A DNA stretch of 64,000 bases, from NCBI GenBank assembly GCA_001643675.2, contig LSRY02000004.1, positions 248,001-312,000 of the forward strand. Direction: 5' to 3'. The stretch's first letter is position 1, and each line of letters starts with the position of its first letter. The stretch is from Monocercomonoides exilis (Eukaryota > Preaxostyla > Oxymonadida > Polymastigidae). Both the position numbers and the translations under genes were made by a program. Below the pieces are notes generated by a model. The model was not told where the DNA came from. It made no database searches and saw nothing but the letters and a program-made list of their open reading frames with translations. Shown one piece after another: positions 34,198 through 46,600 of the stretch.

Positions 34198-35840
34198 TTG
34201 GTTTCATTTAATATTTATCGATTTCAACTAATCTTATTCTATTCTTTTTCAATAGCATTATTTAACTGTCTTTAACTTAAGATATTGATTTATGTCGTTA
34301 TTGTGATTATTGTTATCATATTTTTAAAACCAGAAAACTTTTTATTTTTTCTGTTCATTGAAGTTTCGATTATTTTTTGGAAAAAATTTTTATTTTTTAT
34401 CAAATATGAAGCAAAACCAAATTAAAAACAAATTGAAATCAACAAATAATAAATAATTAGAATATATGAAACAATTTTTTCGTATAATTTTTGAAAAATA
34501 TTTTCTAATCAACCACACCCTTAACGAAATAATTTTTTGATCAAACGTCGGAATTTTTTATGATATCAAAAAAAATCACACATATTCAATGTGAATTCTC
34601 AAGCAAAAACATTTGATTGAGAAAATATGGATTAAAAATTATCATCCATATTATGGAAAAGTTTATTTGATAAAAGAGAAGATTTGAACAGAAAAATTTT
34701 GGGAAGAATTTTTGTTAATTTTTTCGCACATTTCTCTCAAAAAAGAGACAGTTTGCTTTTTTCGAAACATCAATTCAATGAAAAAAATTGCTTCTGAACA
34801 ATTCACTATACAACAATTTTATTCTGTTGCTTTTGTTTCACTTCAAAAAATTTCAAATTGATGATGTTTATGACTTTTAATTTAACAGGAAGTAATATTT
34901 TTTCGGTTCTTTCAAACAGTCATTGCAAAAGAAAAATGAGCAGATAGAAAATATTTTGTTTCAAAATTTCTGTATTGTTCAAAAGACATTTATTGTGCTA
35001 AATGAAAACAGGACACAAACAAGTTCAATATATAAGTCATTCTTTTTGAAAAGTCGCGAACGTTTTATTCACAAATTAATCAATATTTTCATATATTGCA
35101 CAAGTTTCTGTTTCCACTCACGAATCTTCTTTTGAATGAATGAAATATCATTATCCAAAAATAGATTCCATATAAGAATTGTCTGGAGCATTCTGACAGA
35201 TATTTATGCAAAATATGAAATTTTTGATTTATTTGAAAATTAAACATTTGCATCTTTTCTTAAATTATTTCCCTTATTCAAAAAAAAAAAAAAATAAAAA
35301 CTATTATAATTCGAGTGAAAGTGGATACTCTTTTTCGAGAGTTTGTGACAAGTGAAACTTTGTCCATTTTGCGACAATGGAGTGGATAAATTCTGGTTTA
35401 AATTTTTGTTGTTGAAAAGATGAAATCGATTTTTTTTTCACATTAAGAAATAAACTATTTTTTTCCTTCCTTGAAAAATAATGAAACCCTTGCTTCTTGA
35501 ATTAAATCATAATCTGGGAAATTGCTTTTGACTTTATTTTTTTCTTTTTTTAAATATAGATTTGAGAATTTGAAAGCAAATTAAAAAGATTATCTTCTTT
35601 GAAAAAAAAAAAAATAAAAATGAAATAGAAAATGAATGTGAAAACGAAAATGTAATTATAATATTCATCCATAAAAATTTACCTTTCTGTTAAATCAAAC
35701 AAAAATATATATATATATATATATTTAAACGGAATTCTATCAAGATTCTCAATATGAAATCCAAAAACCTTTTAAAAATTTATATATTCAAACTACCAGT
35801 TTTCCTCATTAACAATTTTCATGAAAAATAATCTTTTTTT
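34198..35840. other. Long AT-rich intergenic region
   Basis: About 1.6 kb of very AT-rich sequence with A and T homopolymers and an (AT)n run at 35705-35724. Short frames (for example 34923-35135) are composed of AT-rich codons and have no protein-like features. No tRNA or other RNA gene was recognised. Confidence 0.5.
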
Positions 35841-38800
35841 TCAAGAAGAACGGAAACGCTTTCCGTCTCTTGAATAAGAGCTTTTTTGTTTTGAACTTTC
35901 CCAAAATGGATCATTTTCATCATTGTATTCATCATCTTCTCGATCATTCTGAGATATAATTTTGTATTGTGCACTTGTTGCCTTCACATTATTCCTTTCC
36001 TTATTCGAACCAAACTGCTCGTATTCATCATCAAAGAGAGTGTTTTCGTCTCCACCTCTTTTGAGCATCCAGCCTGATGAAGAAGGAGATGACGAAGTAT
36101 CAAATGAATTCATTCTGTTTGCAGAGAACACCATTTGTTTCAAGTTGTTTTGTGCAGATGAATGTGTTGCATAAGCTTGAAAATGTTTGCGTTTCGATCG
36201 AGAAATAGCCCTTTCACTCGGAAATGAATCCGTTCCGCTGTATTCTTGTTCATTCGCTTCTGACTCGTTTCCATCTCCTTTTCCTTCTTGTTCATTCAAC
36301 TGTTCTTTTTGATCGTCTTCAGGCCGCTTTATTTCTGCCACGTCTCTCAAAAACTCCTCCGCATCTTGCCTTCTTAATGCCTTTTTCACTACTGCCTCAA
36401 TGTCGATATGAGCAACTTCCTTTACGAAAGCTATGCGTGGAGACGAGAAAGAGGCAGATGGAGATGAGGACAATGATGGTGATAGTGAAGATGGAATTGA
36501 AGACTTCGCATAATTTTGTGGTGAAGATGATTGAAGTGAAGGTGAAACAGAATTTTGTGGGGAAGGTGAGAGTGAGCGTTGTGAATTTAAGCTTGAAGTG
36601 AAAGAAGATGACTGAGGCTGTTTTAATTGAGAAGACGATGAAAATGGAGAAGGAGGTGGCTGAGGAAGTACTTTCCGAAATCGCTTTCCTGAATAGGAGG
36701 CATAAGGATCTTCAGAGATGCTTGAATTCGAAGAAAGACCAGCGACACCAGATGCTTGTGAGCTTTGTGAATTATTAACCATTCCGTTCGCATTCGAAGA
36801 AGGGGCTGTGCTTGTGTTGCGTGCTGATTGGGAGTCGTAGTTCAACCCAGCACGTGTGATGGGTTGACACATCCTTTCCTTGATGGAGAAAAACGCAATA
36901 GTCTGCTTCGTCTCAATCTCATGCTTGCCTTTCGACCTGTGCTGGCCACTTCCAGAAGCTCCGCTGGATCTGTGGTGGCGCGAGCGATGCGATCTCTGCG
37001 AATTTTCTGTCATCGGAGGAATGGCTGCAGAGAGAGATGATGGCAGAGAAGAAGACAGAAACGAATGATGCCCAGAGCCAGAAGAAGAGCTAACTGGCCC
37101 GCTGCTCAGCTTCATCAGATTTCTTGTTGACAGAAGTGAATTCTTTCTCGTCACACGCTTCGATGCATTCCCAATTGCAGTGCCTTCGTCTTCTTCCTCT
37201 GGGAAATGAATTTCTCCTTCGTCGATATCTTCACTGCTATAATCATCGCTGCTATCAGAACTTTCATTGTTGGCTGATTCAACCGATGGCTCAACATAAT
37301 CCTTATCTTTGGCATCTTCCTCTTCTTCGTCCATCAAATTTGCAGTCTTTCCTTTCAACTTTGTTTGAAGCACAATTTTTTTGGCTTTTGAATCTTGAGA
37401 CGATGAAGCAACTGAATTGTCTTCACCTGCACCATTTTCAGAGTACTCTTTATTTCCCACCTTTTGATCCATCGCTTCGCCGCTCTCCTCCATATTCATG
37501 CCTTTGCTATTATCGTCTGGCTTTTCATCGAATTCACTTCCATCCTCCCATTCGTCCATTGACTTTCCACGGCTTCTCGATCGGCTTTTCCTTTTCTCCT
37601 GCTGTTCTGAGGACGCACTGCGATCTCTAAGTCTAGTTCTGTATTTTCGCGTTCCGTCTTCTTCTTCTTCGGTAACTTCGCCCACAACAGCCATTGCCTT
37701 TTCTCTCAACTTCTTCAGCCCATCAATTTCATCATCTTCCTCTTCATTGCTCTCTGTTCGACCACCAAGTGCATCGCCGATTGCGTCTGGGCTGTGCGAA
37801 AGTGGACGTTGCATCAGTTCAACAAGTGTCTTTCCTTGAGTCATTCCAGTTGGCAGGATGCTTCTGTGCAGCTGCGACGAGAGAAATGTTGATGTGATAG
37901 ATGATTGAAATGCTGAAGAGGTAGATGAACTTGATGCTCCTGGCAGTTGGGTTGTGTTCTGTCCTTGCTTGTTTTTTGTTTCCTTCAGTTTGACTGTGGG
38001 CAGCGTGAAGAGAGGAGTGTGCAGGGCGCTTAGAAAACTACTTGTTGAATCACTGCTCTGAATGGGTTTTGCTGTGATTGTGGGAAGTTTGCTAGATTGC
38101 TGTTCGCTTTGAATCATTTTTTCATCCTTTTCATTGTCAGAACCTTCAGATGATAAGCGAGATAATCCATTAAGCTGCTCATCAGAAGTCTCTCTATGCG
38201 TCTCCAATCCTCTGCTCAATCGCTTCTCTGTTCTTTGGTCATTCGCATCCAAGTCGAATTTCTCCTCGAGTCTGTCCATTTTACTTTCAAGAGTGTCGAG
38301 CTCTTCCTTTGCTTTCTCAACCTCTCTCTTTTCTTCTCTCCACCGCCCTGCCAGATACCTCTGGAATCCAACATCAAGCAATGCGCCGGGGATCTCAAAT
38401 GATTCATACACAGGAATGCCCATCTCCTCAATCGCACTCACCAGCAGCTTCTCGTCGCTCTCTTCTTCATCCTCCTTTTCTTGATGCATCCCCGTTTCTG
38501 TGCCTGCTATCTGCCGCGTGTGAATGATGATATGACTACCATAAGATTTGCGGAATGATGCAAGCAGTGATGTTGTTGTTGGAGCCGTTGCAGCTGTTAA
38601 AGACGTAACACCAGATAACGAGGCTGTTGAAGAAGTTGCAATATCTTCCGTTCCATTGGACAATGTGCGTGCTTGGGTTGAAATTGATTGAGCCGCTGTA
38701 GTCAGTCCTTTTCCACTCTTCTTTGCCCCTCCTGTCAAAACAGATCCCCCTTTCAGTTCTCTTCCCATCTGCAGAAACACATCAGGAAGCACTTCGCCAA

Positions 38801-39682
38801 CGCCCCCAGCTGCAACAACAATTCCAATGAATGTGTTGTATATATTCTTTTCCAGAAACAAAAAGCGCATTCCTGCGAACAAAGTTGATCTTCGTGGATC
38901 TGGGTAGATGGCAGCTGAAGTTGAATGGATCGTTTCGTCCACTTCAGGTAAAAAATCAATCACCCGAGGAAGACGTGAATAAGCAGCTTGAAAGACCTGC
39001 TCGGACATCCCTTGCAAAACCTCGTGCGATAAACTTGGCATTTGATTTTGCACCGAATCCGTAGCAGAAGTAGATACAGGAGGTTCAACGGGAATTGATG
39101 AAAGTGAAATGATAAAATTTGGATAGATGATTGGTCTTGCATCTATAAGCGCAAGTCCAAGCTTTTCAGTAAACGATGCTCTGGTCATAACCAAATGAGT
39201 ACACTTTTTGGTCCATATTGGTGAAATATGGCCCAATAATGCAATTTTTTCTGTTAATGAAGCAACTTCAGAACGCGGAACTGATGAAAAACAAAACACT
39301 AAAGGAAAATATTCTAGGACAAATGACACTTTATGAGCAGCAAAAAGCAACGTGCTTCCAACTGCAAGCTGAACAGGTTCGTTTTTTTTAATTGTAACTC
39401 CATTAACTCTTGTTCCAAATCGCGAAACATCAACAATTGAAACTGTTGGTTGAATAGATAAATTGCTTATGTCAGATTGTTGTAAAGGTGAAACAAATAA
39501 CTGTGCTTGATCTGAAGAAAATATTTCACTTTAAAATAAAATATTGAATTTTTCAAACTTCTTGACACAGAACCATCTCGTAAAGATATGTCGCATCCAA
39601 CCCTACCGATCGTTATATTAGGTTTGTTGAGAAAATAAATGCGTTCTCCTGTTGGATCATTTACAGAACGCAGAATAAGCAT
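35841..39682 (-). CDS. NBS1: Nibrin/NBS1-like FHA-BRCT double-strand-break repair protein
   Basis: Exon 1 (39682-39559) and exon 2 (39511-35841) join in phase 1 across a 47-nt intron with donor GTTTGA, giving 1,264 residues. The start ATG at 39682 gives MLILRSVNDPTGERIYFL. The FHA domain (about 1-105) has GRVGCDISLRDGSVSR, NQAQL and FGTRVNG. BRCT repeats follow (about 125-300), with SPIWTKKCTHLVMTRASFTE and ARPIIYPNFI, closely matching the NBS1 BRCT signature (WT..CTHLVM; RPIV.P). Nibrin is the signalling subunit of the MRN complex at DNA breaks in the nucleus. The rest is disordered, acidic and serine-rich. A GKRFRKV stretch near residue 985 resembles the Mre11-binding KKFKK motif, and the protein ends GKRFRSS. 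The conserved FHA SxxH histidine is replaced by Gln (SRNQ). Human NBS1 is 754 residues, so this is a long variant. Confidence 0.85.
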
Positions 39683-40295
39683 TACAAGCAATCATGATGG
39701 GATGATCATTTGTTTTTTATTTATCAACAAAACGTGATACGAATTAAAACAATGCATCAACACAATATAAAAAAGTCAATGAATTGTATAAATGTTGTGC
39801 AAAAGGTGTAAAACTAAGGAAAATTAAATTGAAAAAAACTATTTAAACAAATCAAGTAACAAAGAAGTAACAAAAACAATTGTGAAGTGTAATATCGAAA
39901 AAAATAAATCAAATAGTGAAATAATAAAATGACATTTTATGAAGAAATTTGCATGCGCATCATGATGTGAGTTACCAATCAAAAGATAATAAATAACATT
40001 TGATCAAATTGATATAAAACTTTGACAACTATTTCAAATCATTGAAAATATTCGAAACAAATGAAACAGATTTCAGTCAACTATAAAGAAGCAATTCATA
40101 CTCGACCTTCACTGAATGTGATTAACAAAAGTTAAAGTTAGCAATATAAAAACAAAAATAGAAGCTTTATCATTCAACTTACAAGAAATTGTCCATTTAT
40201 AGCAAACTATGGTTGAAAAAATAAAATAAAAATAAAAATAAATAAGAAATAAATCCACTCATAACACTATGCTGAAAGTTCAAAAGTTCAGAATT
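39683..40295. other. Intergenic region between RhoGEF 3' end and NBS1-like 5' end
   Basis: Both flanking genes are read on the minus strand, so this holds the NBS1-like promoter and the RhoGEF 3' end. The DNA is AT-rich, with repeated AAATAAAA-type runs near 40225-40250. No gene is seen. Confidence 0.5.
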
Positions 40296-43200
40296 CTACG
40301 AGCTCTTTCTGAGGATCAAAGGGCCCGTCTGGCTCTGTCCGTGCGACGGCTGGCTGCTCTGCATCATCCTCGCCCTGTGCATCATCTGCGCATTCCTCAG
40401 CTCTGTGTACACACGCTTCATCTCATCCACCGAGTCAAACAGGAACGAGCAGCTGAAGTACTGGAAGCGCGCCTGCTGCCCTGGATACGATCCCATCGCA
40501 CCCAGATCGGAGTCTGTCTGCTGCACAAACACCGAAAAGCGCAGCACACCAAAGTCGCTGTCATCTCCTCCTCCTCCTCCCCCTCCTCCGCTGCGTGTGG
40601 ATGAGCTGGGAGTCTCGAGAATCATCGCATCGATGCTGTCAACATAGTCAAAGGGCATCACAGCACCATACCTCCGCATCTCTTCATCGTCGATCACTGC
40701 TATGAACAGAATGTCGTTGAACACAAACAGCTGCGCCTGGCAGCCAGACTGCTCAGAAATCGCTCGCTTTTCCAGCGTCTGCATCTGCTTCGCATGAAAC
40801 TTCGCACGCGCTTTCTTGCAGGCCAAGTGTTTTGCATCCAGCACACTCGAGTGGATGAAGTATGTCTGCTTGGCAGGTGCAGCAGAGCTGGAAGAAGAAG
40901 AAGAAGAAGAAGCACTTTGAGAATCGTCCAAGTTGTGTGGAATGGGCAGATCAGACAGCGTCTCAAAGTCGAGCACATTCTCATCCACAATCGACGCAAT
41001 CAGCTTCGCTTTGCCTTCTGCCACGAAGAAGCGCGTGGGAACAATCAGCTTCCTGGCATCTGCCGAGTCGCCTTCAAGTGACTCTGCAATCAGAACAACT
41101 CTTCTCTTCGCATTCGATGCCTTCACCCGCTCTTCCACTTCCACACACAACCTGTCCAGTGCGTGCTTCGCCTCCTCCAGCTGCTTCAGCTCGCTGCCTG
41201 GCCCGCCTCCGTCTTCAGCCTCCATCGACTTTGGTGTGGTGGTGATAAGCACAAACAGCTGCATCGGGTAGATCGGAAGGCGGTTGTACGGCAGCTCCAG
41301 CAGCGTCTGGAACGGGTAGCCCTGTGCCTGCGGTGAGTCCTCTCCTTTCTGAATGACTGTCTGGAACCAGCTGTGCTGATCAAGCAGATACTCCACTTTC
41401 TCCCTCCGCTCGTCCATCTTAGAGAGGAAGTTCGAATAGACACGAAGGGCAGCAGAGAACGTCTTGAACACTTTGCCCATCCCTGTCCCGCGGCCACCCC
41501 CACCTTTCGACTCCTTTTTCAAAGAGTCCAGAAGCATCACGTGTGTGTTCAGGATGGTTTCTATCTCTCCAAACACAATCTTCACATCTTCGCTCAAGTC
41601 AGATTCTTCCTCTTTCTCCGCTTTCCCTTCATCATTCCCTTTCTTTTTGCTCTTCTCCTTCTCCCTCTGCTTTTCTTCTTTCTTCTTCATCACCTCCACT
41701 TTCTCAAGCACAGGCTTCTTGAACTCCTGCACAATGCACCGCAGCAGCGACACATAGTTTGTCTCGTTCTGGATGATGTCACTCACCACCGCCTTTCTCT
41801 TCTCCATCTTCGCTGCATCGTCCCCACCTGCCCCGACATCTGTGCCCACATCCATCTCCACCGCCACCCGCTCTGCCTCTGCTCTTCTGTTCCCTGACCG
41901 CGTCGAATTCACCTCTTCCTCCAGCTCCAGGTCGATCTTCTTCGCCATCACTGCTTCTGCTGCTGCCTCGCTCTCTCTACCTGACGCCTTCTTCCCAGCA
42001 GCCACTGCCATCCGCTCTCTCCGCTCCCTCAGCTCATTCCCTGTCTCTTCGATGTATCTGGCCATTTCTGTGCAGCTCGACGGATCGTCAAAGCGGAAGA
42101 TTAGCAGCACACGTGTCAGATTGTCGAGCTCTGTGTCTGTCAGCCGGGCGAAGTCAGGCATCAGATCGTTCTTGCCAGGCTGCAGCGATTTATATCCCAC
42201 AGGAATCGAAAGAACCAGGCGCAGTTCTGTTCGAGCCTCTGAATCAGAAGAAGATGATGATGAGGAAGAGGAAGAAGAGGAGGAAGATGCAGACGAAGAC
42301 GAGGCAGGGGCTGCAGCTTCCACAGACTGAATAACATGAAGGGGATACAATTCACCGAACAGTCGCTTTCCCTTTTCGATGGTTGCATAGAAAATGCTAT
42401 CAGAGAAGATAAACACTTGAACAGGTCTGTTCAGTTCGAACACTCTGTTTAAAGTGCTTTGAGAGTCCTTTTTCTTTCCCTTGTCCTTTGAATTCGCTCC
42501 CAAATCAACCAATGAACCTAATTCATTTCCATGTCTGTCAACTTCCATGGTCTTCACATGAATACCTGCACTTTCATAAACATAACGTCGAGATGGAATA
42601 ACGAGTTGTTGCTTTTCTGTAAGATTAGCAATTGAATCGCGAACTGCAATAACACGCTGACCAAGATCTACATGCTTCTTTGCGTCATCAACAGCCGATG
42701 AAACCTCTTTTATCTTCTGCATTGCAATTTCTAATTGAGGTTTTTCAGGATCATCATCAAGTGTATTTTTTATCATTTCTCTAAGCAACAATTCGTATCT
42801 AGGGATTCTTTGAACAGGAAGCACAAGGAATGTCGGAAACATATAACCTTTGCAACGAGGATTTTTAACTGTATTATTAATAAACTGCATAAACTGCTTA
42901 TTCACTTTCATAAGCTCCTTATATCGATCTTGTGCATTTTTAACATTATAAATATACGGAGAGTAACACTTCAAATAAGAAGCCATTGCAAGAAACACTT
43001 TGCCAAATCCAACTCCTCCATTGTCCAGACAAGACTTCAAATCATCAAAAAGAAGTTTGTTTGTTTGGAGAATTGTATCTAAATCTGAAAATAGAATACG
43101 CAAATCCTTCAAATTTAAGTGTAAATTTTTTGTACGCATTGGTTTTTCAAATAACTAATAACAAGTCAAAATGTTTTCATAAAATAATTGTAACAAAAAA

Positions 43201-43431
43201 ATTAGCATTAAAAACTCAAACTTCAACAAGAGTTGTTAGTTGTTCGATATAAGTTTTTTCAGTTGCCACTATTTCTTGTGCAACTAATTTTCTAAAGCGC
43301 TTCTTTTTTTCGATCGGATCCTCCTTTTTTGTTTGTCCCGATTGAGTCTTTTCAGGTTTAGGAGGTTGTTGCGGAGCACTATGTTCTTCCTCTTCATTGT
43401 GACTTTCGTCTTCAACTCTTGGCTCGCTCAT
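40296..43431 (-). CDS. RhoGEF with two DH-PH modules
   Basis: Exon 1 (43431-43222) and exon 2 (43154-40296) join in phase 0, giving 1,022 residues. The junction TTLVE/LFEKPM restores a continuous DH helix. DH1 (about 50-250) has KLVAQEIVATEKTYIEQL, LRILFSDLDTIL and the hallmark CR3 sequence VLPVQRIPRYELLL (about 182-195). PH1 (about 254-450) contains RPVQVFIFSDSIFYA and a long Ser insertion. DH2 (about 520-700) begins KRKAVVSDIIQNETNYVSLL, but its CR3 is degenerate (LELPYNRLPIYPMQLFVL). PH2 (about 776-1000) contains QAQLFVFNDILFIAVID. DH domains load GTP on Rho-family GTPases and PH domains place them at membranes, so a role in actin or motility control is expected. DH1 should be the active one. 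An N-terminal acidic/proline segment has no known domain. Confidence 0.88.
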
Positions 43432-43605
43432 TGCACCTCACTTCAAAATATAGAACTTGATTGAGAATGGTTAAAGATCAACAAAAAAAGTGATTTAAAT
43501 ATTTTGAAAACAAGTATTAATATTGTCCATAACGTTTCAATAACTATTCTTGGAACAAAATTGATATCAAGTGTTCGTACCTTAATTAGTGATGTTTCTC
43601 AAGAA
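43432..43605. promoter_or_regulatory. Short divergent promoter region (inferred)
   Basis: Only about 170 bases separate the ATG of the minus-strand RhoGEF (43431) from the first usable ATG of the plus-strand STRIP-like gene (43606). Both promoters must lie here or overlap transcribed sequence. No motif could be assigned. If the STRIP gene starts upstream at the alternative ATG near 43470, the shared region shrinks to about 40 bases. Confidence 0.4.
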
Positions 43606-46600
43606 ATGATACCAGAGAAGGTTTCAGAAATATATTTTTTGAATTTTCCGATTTTACCTTTGTGGATAATTTAGGGGATTACAAAATATGATTTTGAATA
43701 TGCAGATGAGCAGGATCATTGGTCAGAAACAACTCATATGTTTTTTCCAGGGGATGCTGACTTCCTGCTGGGAACTTATTATCTTTTAGAAGAAAATCCC
43801 AGTTTAATTTTTTATTTATTAACTATTTTTATTAGTATTTAACCTTGTTTGATTGAAATTAAAATGATATCAATGAATTTTTCAGATATAAAATTTGATT
43901 CTTCCCTTTCTGTAGAATGCTTGACAAATCTGGTTAATCATATACTTGAAAACATTGAGCACGGTTCATTTGAAATGCGACTCAAATACTCTGCAATGCT
44001 ACTTTCGCTTTCGACTGGAGTTCCACAAATATCTTTAAATCAATTGAGGCAGCCTACGGATACCCCAGAAACATTTTACCCATTTTTGTCAGAAGCTCAT
44101 CTTAAGCAAACACCTCCGCTTTTTGGAAACCCTTCTATTTGTTTTTCGAGGAAAATTGCACGAGTGACAAATCATATTCTTTTTTCACTCAGGGGTTATT
44201 CTGTAATTATTTCACTTTTAATATGGACATCATCGGAATATCTCCATTTCCCTATCAATGAGGCTCGCCATTCAAAGAGACGTTTATGCTTGATCAGAAA
44301 GCATCGGAAATTCCAAAGGCAATTCGAAGAGCAGCACGATCCATTTCTTTCATCAAATTGCGTTGCACAGAGCGTTGTTGAAGATCTGAAGAATCGCGTT
44401 TTATTTACGCAGTGCCCTCATTGCATGCATCATTTGCTAGTTATTACTCTGCAATTGCTCTTCAATTTCATGATGTTCAACAAATACAAACCAGAGTTAT
44501 TCCTTTTTTTGAACATCCGATTGAAACGCTCGCCACAAAGTTTGACTCATCCAACTTTATCTCCATTGCAGCCAAAAACAATCCAAAGCGATGCAGCTCT
44601 TCTTCCAGACAGGCTCATTTTCGACGAAGAGAGCGACAGCGAAGACGACGACGAGACAAGCGAAAACCAAAAGGGAAGCGAAGATTCTGCTTCGTCATTC
44701 ACATCCTCCAATACTTCATCTGGCCATTCGTCTCCGCTGATGATAAGCACAGACATCCAAATTTCTGCTCGTTCTACCTCTCCCCCTGGCTCCACACACA
44801 TCTCTTCCTCTCTCTCTGCCTCTCGTCTGTCTCCAATGGCAGCAGCTTCATTAAACTCCTCCTCCTCCTCCTCCTCTTCATTATCATCATCCTCTTCCTC
44901 TTCTTCTTCTTCCCGCCCTGAGCGCAGCAGAGACATAAGCACCTCCTCTGACCCATCTGCTGTGGACATCTACGCCTCTCTCTCTGTCTTCCTCTTCTCT
45001 CTCTTCTCACACGTTGTCACATTAGCCAACGCTGACCAGAGCAGATGCTCTTTATATCGCCCATCTTCACCCACTGCTTCCATGTCGATGTCTTCCTCGC
45101 CTGCTTCGTCTCCTGTTCAGAACTCTTCTCTCTCTGCTTCTGCTTCTTCCTCTTCTTCTTCCCCTGCTTCTCCTTCCATGTCATCTTCCTCCTCCTCCTC
45201 CTCTTCTTCTTCTTCGATGTCCTCTTCCTCCTCATCCAACATCCAACTCCACAACTCCCTCAGAAGCCGTTCGCGAGGCCTTTCTTCGTCTTCTTCGATG
45301 TCCAACGCTGTTTTTGGGAGCCCCTCTGCCTCAGACACAGCAAGTGCTGGCTCTTCTTCGTCTGGCTCCTCTGCCAGCTTGTCTTCGATGAACAACTCGA
45401 TGAATGCGCAGCTGTCTTCTTCGTCTTCTGGCTCCTTCGGCTCTGCCAGCCCGATCAACTACATTCCCCTCACTCCCTTCCAGAAGCTGATTGTTGTGCT
45501 GTGGAAGACGCTGCTCTTCTCCCTCACCCCTCAACGAGGAGGAGTGCTGGAGCAGTCGAACCTCCGCTTCAGCACACACTCAGCCATCGAAGAGCTGACA
45601 GAGCCTGTGAAAAGCAAGAGCAAGAGAAGAAGAAAGCGGAGGATGAGAAGAAGAAGGAGCGAGAGAAGGAAGAGGAAAGCAGCGATGCACAAAGAGGGAG
45701 ACAGCGATGGAGATGCACTGACAGAGGAAGTGGATGAGGATGAGGATGAGGATGATGAATACAGCAGGAGCAGTTCTGAGAGAGATGAAAGAGAAAGAGG
45801 CAAAGGAAGAGAGAAAGAGAGTGAGAGTGAGAGTGACAGTGTCAGTTCAGAGCAGCTGCAGGAGTGGGCAGACGATGACACAGACACCTCTCTGGATGAC
45901 ACACACACACAGACAGTCACATTTGTGCCTGCCAGAGACTTCATCCGACTGGACACTGAACAACAAGACGGAACACTGCAAGAAGAGGAATTGGAAGACG
46001 AGAACGACTTTTTGGATAGGATTCCTGATGAGCCACTGCCAAAGGACGAGAAAAAGAAGACAGACAAGAAGAGTGGGAAAGAAAGAGAGGGAGAAAGCAG
46101 CACAACACGAACAGACTCATCTTCATCATCTTCTTCTGCTTCAAATGCTTCGAGCAATCTGTCATCTTCAGCAGGAACAAGTCCCCGTGACTCTCCTCTC
46201 CGCAGGCGACGAGGTCAGACTCTTCCTCATCCCTCTCATCGTCTGACCACACAAGGCTCCATTGAACATCACAGCACGCCTCTTCTTCTGCCTCCCTCTG
46301 CCTCTTCATCTGTCTCTGTCTCTATGTCTATGCCCATGTCTATGTCCATGCCATCAAAAGTAGCTCAGTCAGCCTCACTGAATTCTGCCTTTGTTAACCC
46401 CCAGGCAGCTGACATGGGGCTGAGCCAGTCTTCCTCTGCTTCAGCTGTGCCTGACGGGCAGAGCTGCCCCGACGACCACAAGTCGCTCACCACACTCGCC
46501 CAGTCGATTGCAGAGGAGCCTGTTGCCATCTGCTCTTCCCGCACTCACTCCCTCCTCGCCCGCCGCTCCGCCTTCGACAACTCCCACAGACACACCCAGC

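Noticed and set aside
27500-35840. Reassigned stop codons (TAA/TAG read as Gln, as in some oxymonads)
   Set aside because: Well-supported genes here end with TAA, TAG and TGA, and none of these occurs inside conserved domains.
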